NCBI RefSeq assembly: GCF_016545825.1
Contig: NC_052619.1
Location: 35,069,803 to 35,133,802 of the forward strand
Source: Eucalyptus grandis
Lineage: Eukaryota; Streptophyta; Magnoliopsida; Myrtales; Myrtaceae
DNA length: 64,000 bases
Direction of reading: 5' to 3'
Part shown: piece by piece, positions 51,640 to 62,273 of the stretch
Layout of the letters: each line of letters opens with the position of its first letter
How positions within the stretch are numbered: the stretch's first letter is position 1
Position numbers and translations under genes: made by a program
Notes under the pieces: generated by a model
Told to the model about the DNA's origin: nothing
The model's database searches: none
What the model saw: only the letters and a program-made list of their open reading frames with translations

Positions 51640-54600
51640 CTTTCGCTAAATTACCCCCTTTCTCCATGATTTTCAGGAGAAGATTGACATTTAAGCTTGA
51701 GGTAGAGGACCCGAAACACAAAACCGAGCCATTCAGGGCTGCAGCTCTAGCAGATGAACGATGAATTGGTCTGACGCTGCGCCTTTTGCTTTGCGGCTGA
51801 TGCCCATCGCGAGATGCTTTCATTCATGGCAATTCCCGATTCTACCGGCTGATTTGGCTCTGGGTCGTGCGCTCTCGATACGCAATTGTTTCGCGCCTTC
51901 CAGATATGCCATAGAATCACCGAGAGAAGTTCAGAAGGAACCGAGGTATGCTTAGAATCGACGAGCCATATCCTCAATTCTTGACGTCCCAAGATTTGAT
52001 ATGTTGGTGGTCAGGGCCGGGTTAAACCGGATTTTCTTCGCCTCCTGGCAGAGTAGAAGGACGTGCTCGATGGTCTCAGGTTGCTGATGGCATAAATTGG
52101 AAAAAGGATCAAGTCACAGATTTTCCTTGGTAGAGGGTGCATCTTGACAAATATTCTAAAGAAAGAACCTGATTTTGGGTAGTATTGAGGTGTGCCATAC
52201 TCTGGTCCAAAGAGCTCGTGATGCTTGAAAAGAGGAGGAAGTTGTATGAACATTTTGACTTTTCAAGTTTCTATTTTGTAGGAGACAAAGGGGCGTGGTC
52301 CAGCTCCAAATCTGGGACCGCAAGAATTTCATTGATGGTTTCTTCATCAAGCATATACTGCAGAATTTGTTCCTCATTTTAATATCCTGGTGCCTAGATG
52401 CCTCGTATCCTAGTTCCTACCCCTCATTTTTCTTCCAAGGTAGGAGGGAATATAGAAGGCACGGGGTTCTTCTCCTGGTTTCTTCCTTGAGCCTTTTTAA
52501 TGATTTGCTCAGGTCCAAGTTTCTCTCTATTTTATAGAAGAGAAATTGGTGTGGTCCAACTCTAAATCTGGAATAGCAAGAATTTCATTGGTAGTCCTTT
52601 CATCTAGTATATACTGTAGAATATGTTCATTCCATTTAATCGCCTACTTGTCTTATCGATTCAACAACCATGTAAGTCTCTCCTCTATTAGTAGGCCCTC
52701 CAATTGGTCTCCTTTTGAGCTGTTTATCCTCTCTTATTTCTATGCTCTCCTCATTCATCAACAACCCACACAATCTAGGGGCGTATTGCTTCTCGCCCCA
52801 TAAATAAACCTTGTCAACCTCATGATGGTCGGGTACCTTTCCATGCATGCCTAAGTCGCAAGGAAGATAATATAAACCTTTCAAAAGTTGACCCCATAGA
52901 GCTATGGGCTTTTGCACTATCTTTCAAGCTTGCTTCCCCAACATAAATTTTTTGAACATAATTAAGTCCCTAAATGCCAACCTGCCATTATCTTTCCTGG
53001 ATTTTAAAGCATCCCATTTTCTCCGAAGTATTCTAGCCTGTTTATCATTATTTTTCCACCAAATTAACAATCCTCTATATTGGGGCTAACTATATAACCT
53101 AAAAGGGATGGGGTTAAATAGTTTAAATGTGGATTATGAAAAATTCTTGCAGAATATAAGTCATTAGCACCAAAAGTAAATTATTATAGATACGTGCGCA
53201 GGATATAGATAGCGGTACTAATGAGTAGTTGTCAACAATAATCAACTGAAGAAGTAAAGCACCTGGAAATTATAGTAATTTGGCTTTATCCCCAAACCTA
53301 TGCCCAAACCTATGTCCACTCTCAAATAACAATCTCAACGCAGGCCAATTCAATTTTTTCCTCGTCCAACCCTTTCAAGCTTCCTTGATCATTCTTAAAT
53401 AGAAGTCTTCAATCTTGTCGTTGGAGACTCTAATGAGGATCAGAAGAGCTATTAAAGACTAGATGGAAATTTTTGTTAGGAGTCAGGATTGCTCATACAA
53501 TCGTTACTTTCGACATTAGTGGGTTTTATAAAATGACATATGCTGCAGCTATCACTTCATTGGCTTTCTGGCTTTCTCATAAAAAAGCTGTCAATCACGT
53601 TTATGAATATTTCTCGATTTTCTCACTTTGGATTCTCAGCTCATAACGACTATGTCCTCCGTATTCAATGGTCATCTTCAAATGAATACCTCACTAGCAT
53701 TAGAGGAGACTCAATCTTAGCATTAATTAATACTCATTATTGGCATGTGCTTGGTATCACCAGTCTATTGGTGCTTTCCAGCGATTGTTCGAATCAAGTG
53801 ACTTGGTATATCAACATCCAAAGACTTTTCATGGACAAAAGACTGACTCTAGTATCTCCAGGTCACCTTGAACTACTCGTTATTGGAACTTGTTCTCCTA
53901 CCGTCACGGTCTTTGTCCTCGCCTTCATTGATCTCGTTGTAATCATTGATATCAACACAACTTGCTATCAACGCTTGCACTTATTATAATAGATTTTAAT
54001 ACCAAAGATATCAACATTTCATAGGGACGTTTTTCCAATAGTTTATTCTATGGCTCGGCAAATAGACGCTTAGAATTTTTTTTAAAAAAAATTGACATAG
54101 CATATTGAGGAATAGCTTAGATCACTGCTTTGATTAGAACTTCCTTTCCGGCTTTTGACATAAATTCTAGCCTCCAAGTTTCATATTTGCCGTCACTAGT
54201 ATCCATGCATACACTAATCTAGAGGTATCCCCAAATACTTGCCCATTTTTTCAATTTCAGAAACTCTCAGCTCTCTAGTTAGATTTCTTCTTAGTCCCTG
54301 AGGACAATCTCTGCTAAAATGCATCCCTAGTGTATTCAAGTTAACAACCTGACCCAAGGCATAGTAATACTGATAACATCATAGGTAAGTTCTAGCATTC
54401 ACTGATTTTTCCGTCAAGGAGGAATATTGAGTCATCTACAAACAATAAATGAAAGAGTGTGGGACATGGACTATTTAGCTTAATCCCTTTAATACTTCCA
54501 TCTTCCACAGTTTTCTTTTTCAATTGAGACACTACATTAACTACTAAGATAAACAAATAAGGGGAAAGAGGGTCATTTTGTCTTCTTACTTTGGTGGGAT

Positions 54601-55552
54601 GAAAGTAGGGCAATGGTTCACCATTGAATTTAACACTAAAAAAGATCATTGACACACACTGCATCATTTAGTTGATCCATTTTACTCAAAACCCGCTTTT
54701 TAAGCATGCTAGCTTCCAATAGGTCCCATCACACATGGTCATAGGCTTTATTAATGTCTAACTTGAGGACCACATGAAACTTTCTCTTCCTTTCATGAAT
54801 TCTCTGCTGATGTAACACTTCTTAAACAAGGAAGATATTATCTTCGATTTGCCATCCACTCTCTGTTACATGGAATCAATTTTGACAACCAAGGCTTAAG
54901 TTACCTTGTGAGAGTCTTTGAGACAATTTTATAAGCAAAATTGCAGAGTTTGATGAGATGGAAGTGTTCCATCTTTTCAAGGTGAGGAATTTTTGGAATA
55001 AGGGAGATGTGTGTTCAATTCGACGCTAGATTTAGTTACCTTGAACAGAAAAATCTCTACATTTCTGTCAACACATAATAATTAACATCTTTCCAATAAG
55101 AATGGTAAATTGTCCATTTTAGCCATTGGGCCCCAGTGCTTTCGTGGTTCCCAATTGATGAGTAGCCATTTTAACATCTTCTAATGAAACTTATTCATTT
55201 AGGCATTAATTTATATCATCCCCCTCTAAACATGGATACTCTAGAATGGGCTGAAAGTTGCAATGACTAGCTAAGCAGTACAATTTACTAAAGTAATCCA
55301 TTGCCATTTGCTTCAACTGGATAGGATTTCTAATCCACTCCTCTTCGGTTGCTTTCGACATAGAGTTTTATTTATTTATTTATTTATTTATTTTGTCTTC
55401 GCTGCATGGTGGTGACGTGATAATATTTTGTATGTTTATCCTCCCATCTCATCCCTTAATACATCTCCTCTTGACGTCTAATTTTTCAATTTCGCCATTC
55501 AGGATGTTTTGAAGCTCATTCTCAAGAATATCGATTTTTTATTTTAGCTTTA
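51640..55552 (-). pseudogene. LINE reverse transcriptase and downstream region remnant
   Basis: After a linker (DKHTKYYHVTTMQRRQNK near 55400-55450) the RT shows FHVVLKLDINKAYDHV near 54740-54780. It then shows PTKVRRQNDPLSPYLFILVV and HLLFVDDSIFLLDG in the open frame 54667-54392; FVDD is the catalytic box. Further left come WDALKSRKDNGRLAFRDL and KPIALWGQLLKGLYYLPCD (about 53050-52850) and then VILWHIWKARNNCV and ESISRWASAAKQK (51992-51747), typical of the stretch before RNase H. Stops occur throughout. Confidence 0.82.
55366..55392. repeat. (TTTA)n microsatellite within the LINE
   Basis: Six to seven TTTA units lie between the LINE linker motif and the RT, inserting repeated codons in the former frame. 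Confidence 0.9.
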
Positions 55553-56014
55553 CGACGTGCATGACAACATTTCTGGTTCCCTAGACGAGTTTTTGAGTAA
55601 AGAAACATTTTGATAATGACTCAATTTCTGTTTCTAGAACAGAAATTTGTTTGATAGCAAAATAAAATTTCTATTTCTTAGGGGAGGCAGCGGTTGACAT
55701 TCGACAACGGCTAGAGGGCAATCAACAGTTGGCAGCGTTTGTCCAAAGCATCCCATGGGTGGCAGGTGGGCAGCAAGCGGTGACGAGAATGAATGATGAA
55801 AAAAGTTTTCATTTCTCACTTTTATTCCAAAAATAAAACAACTAAAAATTTTAGCTTTTGATTTCTTTTCCTTTCCAAATCTATTTCTGGAATAGAAATC
55901 TGTTCCAAAAATAAAAAAATGAATTGCGTTAACAAATGGATTTCTGTTCCAAATTTATTTCGGAGAACAAAAAAACAAAGAAATAGAGAAATAGAAATTT
56001 CGTCATGCACTCCC
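55553..56014. mobile_element. Harbinger/Tourist-like element (copy D), 462 bp, inside the LINE
   Basis: The ends CGACGTGCATGACAACATTTC and, reversed, GGGAGTGCATGACGAAATTTC align over about 20 bp. TTA duplications flank at 55550-55552 and 56015-56017. Internal 'ttctgtttctagaacagaaa' palindromes and a GGCAGCGG core resemble copies A-C. Confidence 0.7.
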
Positions 56015-56077
56015 TTAAAGAATTTGTTCTTACTCCATCTAGTTTAGAGCTTTCGATATATTGCCCAATTTAATCAA

Positions 56078-56502
56078 GGGTTAATACCCTGGAAAACCCC
56101 AAACTGGTACACTTGTGACAAATTTACTATCTGTTAGTTTTCGTTAAATTTTACTGTCAAATTATTAAGTTAAATTACATGTAACAGTTGACTAGTATAT
56201 CGATTTAGGATTTTACGCATCGTTTGTCACAGTTTACAATTTTTGTAATTTTTTATGGTATTAATCTAATTTGGTGGATAGTATATTTGTCATAAATTTA
56301 TTAGTTTGGGGTTTTTTGGGGTCGAATAAATTAGTTTAGGGTAAATTTGTTATAAATGTACTAGTTTAGGGTTTTTTTATGGTCGGTCGGGGTAAATTTG
56401 TCACAAGTATACCGGTTTTGGGTTTTTCATGGTCAAAAAAATAGTTTGGGGTAAATTTGTCACAGGTGTACCAATTTTGGGTTTTTTTTAGGGTATTAAC
56501 CC
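56078..56502. mobile_element. MULE-type MITE, 425 bp, perfect 9-bp target duplication, inside the LINE
   Basis: The ends GGGTTAATACCCT and AGGGTATTAACCC are perfect inverted repeats. Similarity continues inward as ACACTTGTGACAAATTTAC against GTAAATTTGTCACAGGTGT. The flanking 9-mer TTTAATCAA is identical on both sides (56069-56077 and 56503-56511). The right arm contains repeated GGGTAAATTTGTCACA / GGGTAAATTTGTTATA units. Confidence 0.93.
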
Positions 56503-56519
56503 TTTAATCAAATAAGACA

Positions 56520-57350
56520 ATATTCTCCAACTAAGGGGATTGCCAAGTGTCCCTCGCTACCTTCCCACGCTTCTCATTATCAAGCTAGAACACCTCAAAT
56601 TTAAACTCTCTCCTCCTTCTAACTAGGTTAGGATAAAGAAATAGAAGGATTGTGCCATGGCCAGAGCTTGTAGCTAGTAGTATAGGCATTATAGAAGTCC
56701 CAGAAAGCCCTCACCTTTCATATGCATTAATGAACAAACAACTTGCCATTCAAAAATAAATAAGACTCTATCAAGTCTTTTTTCTAACATAATCATTTCC
56801 CTCCCGTTTGTTTAATGCACATCCCTCACCTTTCGTATGCATTAATGAACAAGTATCAAGGAAGTCCCAAAAAGCCTTCAGTTTGTAGTTCTCAGCTAAA
56901 CGTCTTCCCACTTTCTCCCAGTAATAAAGTATTTCATTAAAATATTCGATATAAACTCAAGGAAGATTATTCAAGGAGCTAATCTATTGCATTTTCCCCC
57001 ATAGAGTAAATCTATCCTGGAAGTCATTTGGTGCATGAACGAAAGTTAAGTGTATTCGCTATTTGCTCCCTTGAATCTCGTAGATCATATCAATAAAATG
57101 CACCAGACTTGATTCAATTGTCATTGGGACCTGATCAATCTAAAATAGTGCCAAACCCCTTGCAACGCCAATTGGGTTGTCAACAAAATAATTCTGAAGT
57201 CGCATGCAACACTTTAACCAAATCAAAACCTGTATCTTATTTTTTGTGTCTACGAGAAACACCAAAATGGGTTTTCCTTGAGCCACAACAGCCTTGAGCT
57301 TGGAATGTCAACTGATTACCCAAACCCTAATAATTTCAACATATAAACAT
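56520..57350 (-). pseudogene. LINE endonuclease (EEP) domain remnant
   Basis: Read leftward from about 57350, the text runs GLGNQLTFQ, then LKAVVAQGKPILVFLVDTKN (catalytic E-T-K appears as D-T-K), then FVDNPIGVARGLALF, WIDQVPMTIESSLVHFID and THVHAPNDFQDRF-like text. These match the exonuclease-endonuclease-phosphatase fold of plant L1 elements, which nicks target DNA. Several stops are present. The NEIL...EKVGRR stretch near 56900 corresponds to the GDFNEIL region. Confidence 0.72.
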
Positions 57351-57911
57351 CATTTGTAACTTGATGTCTTATTAGGGTTAGCTACCAAAATCTTTTTTCA
57401 ATTTTAGCCACCATTTGATTGAAGTATCCAAGAGTTGGGTTTCATCCCAACATGCGGGGACTATACACCTTCTATTCATAAGGGCAATGCCTTCTACCTT
57501 TCTTGTTAATAGGAATTTTTGGCCTTCTATGTTTTCTTTGCAAGGTATTCTCTGCTATAGGTGATGACTTACAGTGTAGGAGCCTAGAAGTGGGGAGCAA
57601 GTGCTTCTCTTCTGATTACTAGAGGAAACTGCATTGCAATTACCTGTAAGTTTCCTTTTGCCTCTCTCCTCTAGCATATTGTTAGGCTGACGTTAGGGAC
57701 TACTAATATAATAATATAGAGTATTATTTGGCTAGAATTCACAAGAGTTTTAGGGAACGATTCATCCTCCACATCCTTCACGCTTAGTTTTTGATAGAAA
57801 ACCTTCCAAAATGGACTATATACATTTGTCTTAGCCCTCAACCTTGAACCAAAGAGGCAATCATTATTTGTGGAGAAGAAGTTTTCGTCATAAGGCATTT
57901 CCTTAAAATAT
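57351..57911. other. LINE upstream flank, nothing recognised
   Basis: This may include the LINE first reading frame or leader, but no motif could be supported. Confidence 0.4.
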
Positions 57912-57914
57912 TTA

Positions 57915-58645
57915 GGGCCTGTTTGTTTTTACTCCAAATAGTGTCCGATTCTGTTCTTTTGTTCCCTGGAATGAAAAAAGAACGATAATCTGTTTGGTAA
58001 AAATTTGTTTCTGGGAATAGATTTGGAATAGAATCAAAAAGTAGAAAAAAGTAGCTTCTTATTATTGGGAACAATTCCTAAAATTAGTTCATATGTATTT
58101 CTTTTCTTCTATTTACTTTTCTTTTCTTTTCTTCTCTTCCCTTTTCTTCGTCCCTTTGGCCGATCGCCAAAGCGTCGTCGGCCTCCGATGAGGCTCGTCG
58201 GCCCAAGCCTCACTATGGCTGGGCGAGGCCCAGCCTCATACAGCCATGGTGAGGCTCGGCCTCGCCAGCTAGCGGGAGGCTCTACCTCACCAAGCTAGGG
58301 CGAGGCTGACCTCACACTGCTTGGGCAAGGTCGAGGCTCGCCTTGGCCAAGCAAGCCTCCGGCAATCTCACTGGACCTCGCCCAGCCAGTCACCAACCAC
58401 CCTACAAAGAAGGAGGAAGAAAAGAAAAAGAAAAAAGAGAAAAAAATAATAAAAGTATTTAAAAAATTAAAAGAAATAAAAGAATTTAAGAATCTTACCA
58501 AATACATTTCTATCCCAAAATATAAATTTTTGATAGTTACCAAGCGCATTCATTTGCTTAAAAATTGTTCCCGGAAACAGAATTAGTAAAAACCATTTAT
58601 GATAAAAAATTATTCTCCGAAACAAAATAGTTACCAAACGTGCCC
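57915..58645. mobile_element. Harbinger/Tourist-like element with GC-rich core (copy C), 731 bp
   Basis: Ends are GGGCCTGTTTGTTTTTACT and, reversed, GGGCACGTTTGGTAACTAT. TTA duplications lie at 57912-57914 and 58646-58648. The core (about 58150-58400) is GC-rich with many AGGCTCGCC / GAGGCTCG motifs, as in copies A and B. Confidence 0.78.
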
Positions 58646-58679
58646 TTATCATAACGTCCAATTTTCCCACAATTATATA

Positions 58680-59102
58680 TGTTGGGAATGACTGATCCCC
58701 GAAAACCCGGATTCGACACTAAATCGAACCCCTAAATCAATGCGGAAGACGAAGCCCGGGAAAAACCACGCATCACCAATCGTAAAGCACACCACGGATT
58801 TCGAGCGTACCTTGTTAGCCACAGATTAAACACCAAACGCCAATGGAGGAAGAGAATCCGGTCGAATCGATCCGATGAAGCCTTGAAGGGAAGAAATTGG
58901 AAGCCGTATGCCTACTGTCCTTTTGGGAGAGAAAACGCGCGGGAGAGAGAACGTAATTCTGATTCAACGTACGTTACTTTCTCTCTCTCTCTTCCCTTTT
59001 ATACCCCCTTCTTTCCACGGGCCTTATTCCCGTGGGCCGGGCTTCCTGGGCCCAACTTAGCCAGACGGGCCTTAAGCCCAATTACTAATTAAATAAATCC
59101 TT

Positions 59103-59104
<2 letters not shown>
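58680..59104. repeat. short solo LTR candidate, 425 bp
   Basis: It begins TGTTGGGAATGACTGATCCC, ends ATCCTTCA, and is flanked by ATATA at 58675-58679 and 59105-59109. A TATA-like CTTTTATACC at 58998-59007 follows a CT run, as in LTR promoters. The right boundary abuts a TA microsatellite, so the 5-bp match could be chance. Confidence 0.5.

Positions 59105-59140
<36 letters not shown>
59105..59140. repeat. (AT)n microsatellite
   Basis: About 17 AT units lie directly right of the solo LTR candidate. Confidence 0.9.
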
Positions 59141-59143
<3 letters not shown>

Positions 59144-60050
59144 ATATAAGTGCCTACCATTCAAATAGTGGATGGGATGATAATTTTAAAGTGATTCTTG
59201 CGTTCCTGACTTTAAAAGATGCAAATCCTTTTGTTTCTATTATCACCTCGGAATCACTCTAATCATCCATATTCACATCAAAAAGGGAAACCAGCATAAC
59301 AAAGGAATTAAAGCCCACTCACCCCAGTGCACCTAGAATCTCGCAAGGTCGGCCCACTTGGATGATCATTCATTTTTCAAATGGCAACTTCTAGAAACAT
59401 AAATCCTATGAGAAATAATTATTGATTGGTCTTTCACTCCATTCAGCTTAGCAAAGAGACGTTCAAGCAAGAGGAGTCGCACTTTCCATCGCAACGTAGT
59501 CATTTTAAAAAACACATCTAGCCTGTTAATGAAGAAATCCAACCCCATAGTAGAAGATAGGGGCAACACACACCATTTCTTTTCTAATCCATTCTAGTAT
59601 CATGAATATTTAATACATAGTGATTATTTTGCCTAGCGGTCTAGAAACAACAAACCCCACACAGAACCAGGGCATCACTAAAAGAAACTTCAAAACCCCT
59701 ACCCTAGCAAAGAAAAAAGGGGAGACACACCTCCAACTTCAACCCATTCTAGCACAATGTAGATTTGATACCAAATGAGCATTTTGTCTAGCAATCCATA
59801 AGAGCTTCAAAACCTAGCTCAGAAACAAGGCACTGCATCAAGAGTCTTTAATCCATTATATTCTGAAGACACGTTACAAACCAATACTAAGGAGATGAGA
59901 TTGAAGATAGAAGGGTTTAAGGGAAGATTATGGTTTAGGTTCTATTGTAGCTACCACCAAAGGTTAGAGGAGAGCTTTACAAATGAGAGAGTACTACTCA
60001 TTGTGGACTAAGAAAATATTGTGTGAGACTACTTGCTAACTCAACAATAA
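59141..60050. other. intergenic, nothing recognised
   Basis: Two similar passages ('caacaccattctagta' at about 59565-59600 and 'caacccattctagcaca' at about 59738-59755) suggest an internal duplication. No gene was recognised. Confidence 0.4.
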
Positions 60051-61200
60051 GGGCAAGAGAACATTAGAAGTGCCAAAAATTTCATGAGGCACTCACTTTA
60101 GTGCTAAGTTTTTTTTTTTTTCCAGTTACTTAAGTACCATTTTTTTTTAAATGATCAATTAGGTGCCAATTCTAATTTGGGATCCGACGTAGCCATATTT
60201 ATTAATTTCTCCAGCCAATGTGGCTCTCTGGCATGCCTAGTTAGTATATGGAGTCTTAAACGATGTTGTTTACAACTTTTTCCCCAAAATAAGCCCTAAA
60301 TCACAAATTGAAAGATAATTCCTCAAACCCTTAATGATAATTGAACCCAAAATCAAAACCCTAACTCGGTTTGCCCCAAAAACTGATAGCTGAATCTTGC
60401 AAATGGAGAGTAGAAGGATGACTATTGACTCAAATTCGTTTCAATGAAGCGAAGAAGAAGTTGAATATGATTGTTATTGTGGGCTACTAAGTCCCAAAAA
60501 AAAAAAAATCTTTGACTTAGTTGAATTTTGGGAAAAGATTCCATGGATACACTAGGTATAAAGAAGGCTCGAAGTGCAATTATTTCAAATAAGCCAATCT
60601 AAAATTTTTAGGTTAAGTGACAAAGGTGATCTTGGAACTACTTGAAGGATGACATCAACCTCCACATACAATAACGAACGAGTGAATGATGTCGAATCAA
60701 TGCAAGTAGAAATGAAGGCTTTAGCCTCTCAAGCCAACCATTTGAAGAGGGAAATTTCAATGATGAAAAGTGAAGGAAAGTGTTATTAAATGTTGATTGT
60801 GTGTTGTCAAGGTCTTGTTTGGTTAATTATATGCTAAACTGTAAATTAAGTGATGAGAAGAATTTCTCATTCCACCATAATTGAAGATTAGTGGAATATG
60901 TAATTATATTGGGGCAATTTGTAAGTTTAGTTGTGCTACCGGTTGCTGCAACCCTAGATGCCCTTGGTGGAAATGAGATTGGAATTCAGTCAAATTGGCA
61001 TTTTTACTAGGTAATTCCATAAGCTTTATTGCTGCAATTTTCAGTCTTTTGGTGGAAATGAGATTGACATTCGGGCCATGTAAAAATAACAAGTTCTCTG
61101 CCTCAATTGTGCATTCTCAATCTTGTGCTGGTTTATTGCATATTTTGTTGGAAATGTTGGTTTGCTATAATTTTTATGGCTAAACAAGTTCACTATAGAT
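60051..61200. mobile_element. second GRF-carrying MULE, left part only
   Basis: The left end (GGGCAAGAGAACATTAGAAG, then TGAGGCACTCACTTTAGTGC and GGGATCCGACGTAGCCA) matches the left terminal repeat of the MULE at 14776, and the interior follows the same order through the GRF region. No right terminal repeat was found before the gypsy LTR fragment at 62274, so this copy is truncated or rearranged. The right limit is approximate. Confidence 0.65.
60430..60790 (+). pseudogene. GRF-type zinc finger / coiled-coil gene remnant, sister of 15140-15476
   Basis: The finger reads YDCYCGLLSPKKKK, then a stop, then FGKRFHGYTRYKEGSKCNYFK, keeping the CxCG pair and the final C-x-x-F of GRF fingers. The following TKVILELLEG text and downstream charged region align with the other copy. 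Stops are present. Between the two copies different positions are damaged (Cys intact here, Tyr there), so an intact ancestor existed. Confidence 0.6.
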
Positions 61201-62273
61201 TATTTTGGTAGTGATCGTTCGAATGTCAATTATTGTTAAAAGTGATCACTTCAATGTCAATCATGGTTAAAATATGACTACTTCAGTGTCAAGCACAAAC
61301 TAGCACAAACAAGTATTAGTGCAGCTTAGTGCTTGCATTAGTTGCAAAATGTGCTGGTGCAAGCACAAAATTACACTAGATTGCTAGTGCAAGCACAAAC
61401 CATACAAATGAGTGTTGGTGCAGTATACTAGGTTGCTGGTGCTTGGACCAATAGCATAGTTGGTGCAATCTTCTTACAACCAACAGCTCCAACTAAAGCA
61501 ATCATATGCAACACTAGAACATATAACAACATTAGCCCATAATAAGCTTGTACCAACAAGACAAGACCAAACAAAATTACACATAACATTACAATCATAT
61601 GCAACACTAGCCAAAAGCAAGATAAAAAAAAAAATGGGAACTAGCAAAGCATAGAGAAAACCATCATTGCCTTGACATTGAACTACTTGTTTATGTTCAC
61701 AAAAACATCATTGCCTCGACAAAATCAACCATATGCAGCACCAATCCATAGTGAAGCTCCCCTGCCACCAGACATCTCAAAACAAACTCAAATAAAACCA
61801 TGTATAGCAACCCTAACAGTCAATATTAACCCCCATTAATCAAGCTTCTCATCATAACAACAAAAATACTATATTCACAACCCCATCAATCAATATTCAC
61901 AACTTTTAGGTCCCTTTCATTTTGATGGACTTTTGGTTAATTCATAATCCTTGCACTTTAAAAAAAAAAAAAAAAAAACTAGAGTTAGACCTACAAGTAC
62001 TTCAATTGGTCTTCCTGTCCCATGTATATTCTTCTTAGCGATAACCATTTTCTTCATAGTAATAGGATCCCCCCATGCCAACGCTATACCCAAAATAAAA
62101 AATAATAACTAGCATTTTGCAACAACAATGCAAAAAAAGACAACAACTTCACATAAGGTCCCCACAGTTGTGTCTAATTGATTAGAAAGCAACAAAATCA
62201 TTACTTAACAGTTGTGCAATTTCTCCTCTAGCATCTTTGTCCCCATGATTGCTCCAATAACCCTAATTTTTCC
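61200..62273. other. MULE-derived or intergenic sequence
   Basis: 61290-61460 contains repeated GTGCAAGCACAAA units in both orientations. A poly(A) run lies at about 61960-61978. No gene or element end could be supported. Confidence 0.4.

Larger units (their letters stand above)
51640..57350 (-). mobile_element. L1-type LINE, degenerate, interrupted by two MITEs
   Basis: Read leftward, the order is endonuclease, linker, reverse transcriptase, zinc-binding region, then the beginning of an RNase H region. This is the order of plant L1-type LINEs. Two MITEs (56078-56502 and 55553-56014) split it. A TTTA microsatellite also interrupts its linker. Stops and frameshifts occur throughout. Neither a poly(A) tail nor a target duplication was identified at its ends. 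Confidence 0.85.

Noticed and set aside
53540..53989. 149-codon plus-strand frame
   Set aside because: It is antisense to the decayed LINE reverse transcriptase region and has no family resemblance.
61300..61460. Repeated GTGCAAGCACAAA units considered as a CRISPR-like or satellite array
   Set aside because: Spacing is irregular, units are in both orientations, and the host is a plant. It is better treated as local repeats in MULE-related sequence.
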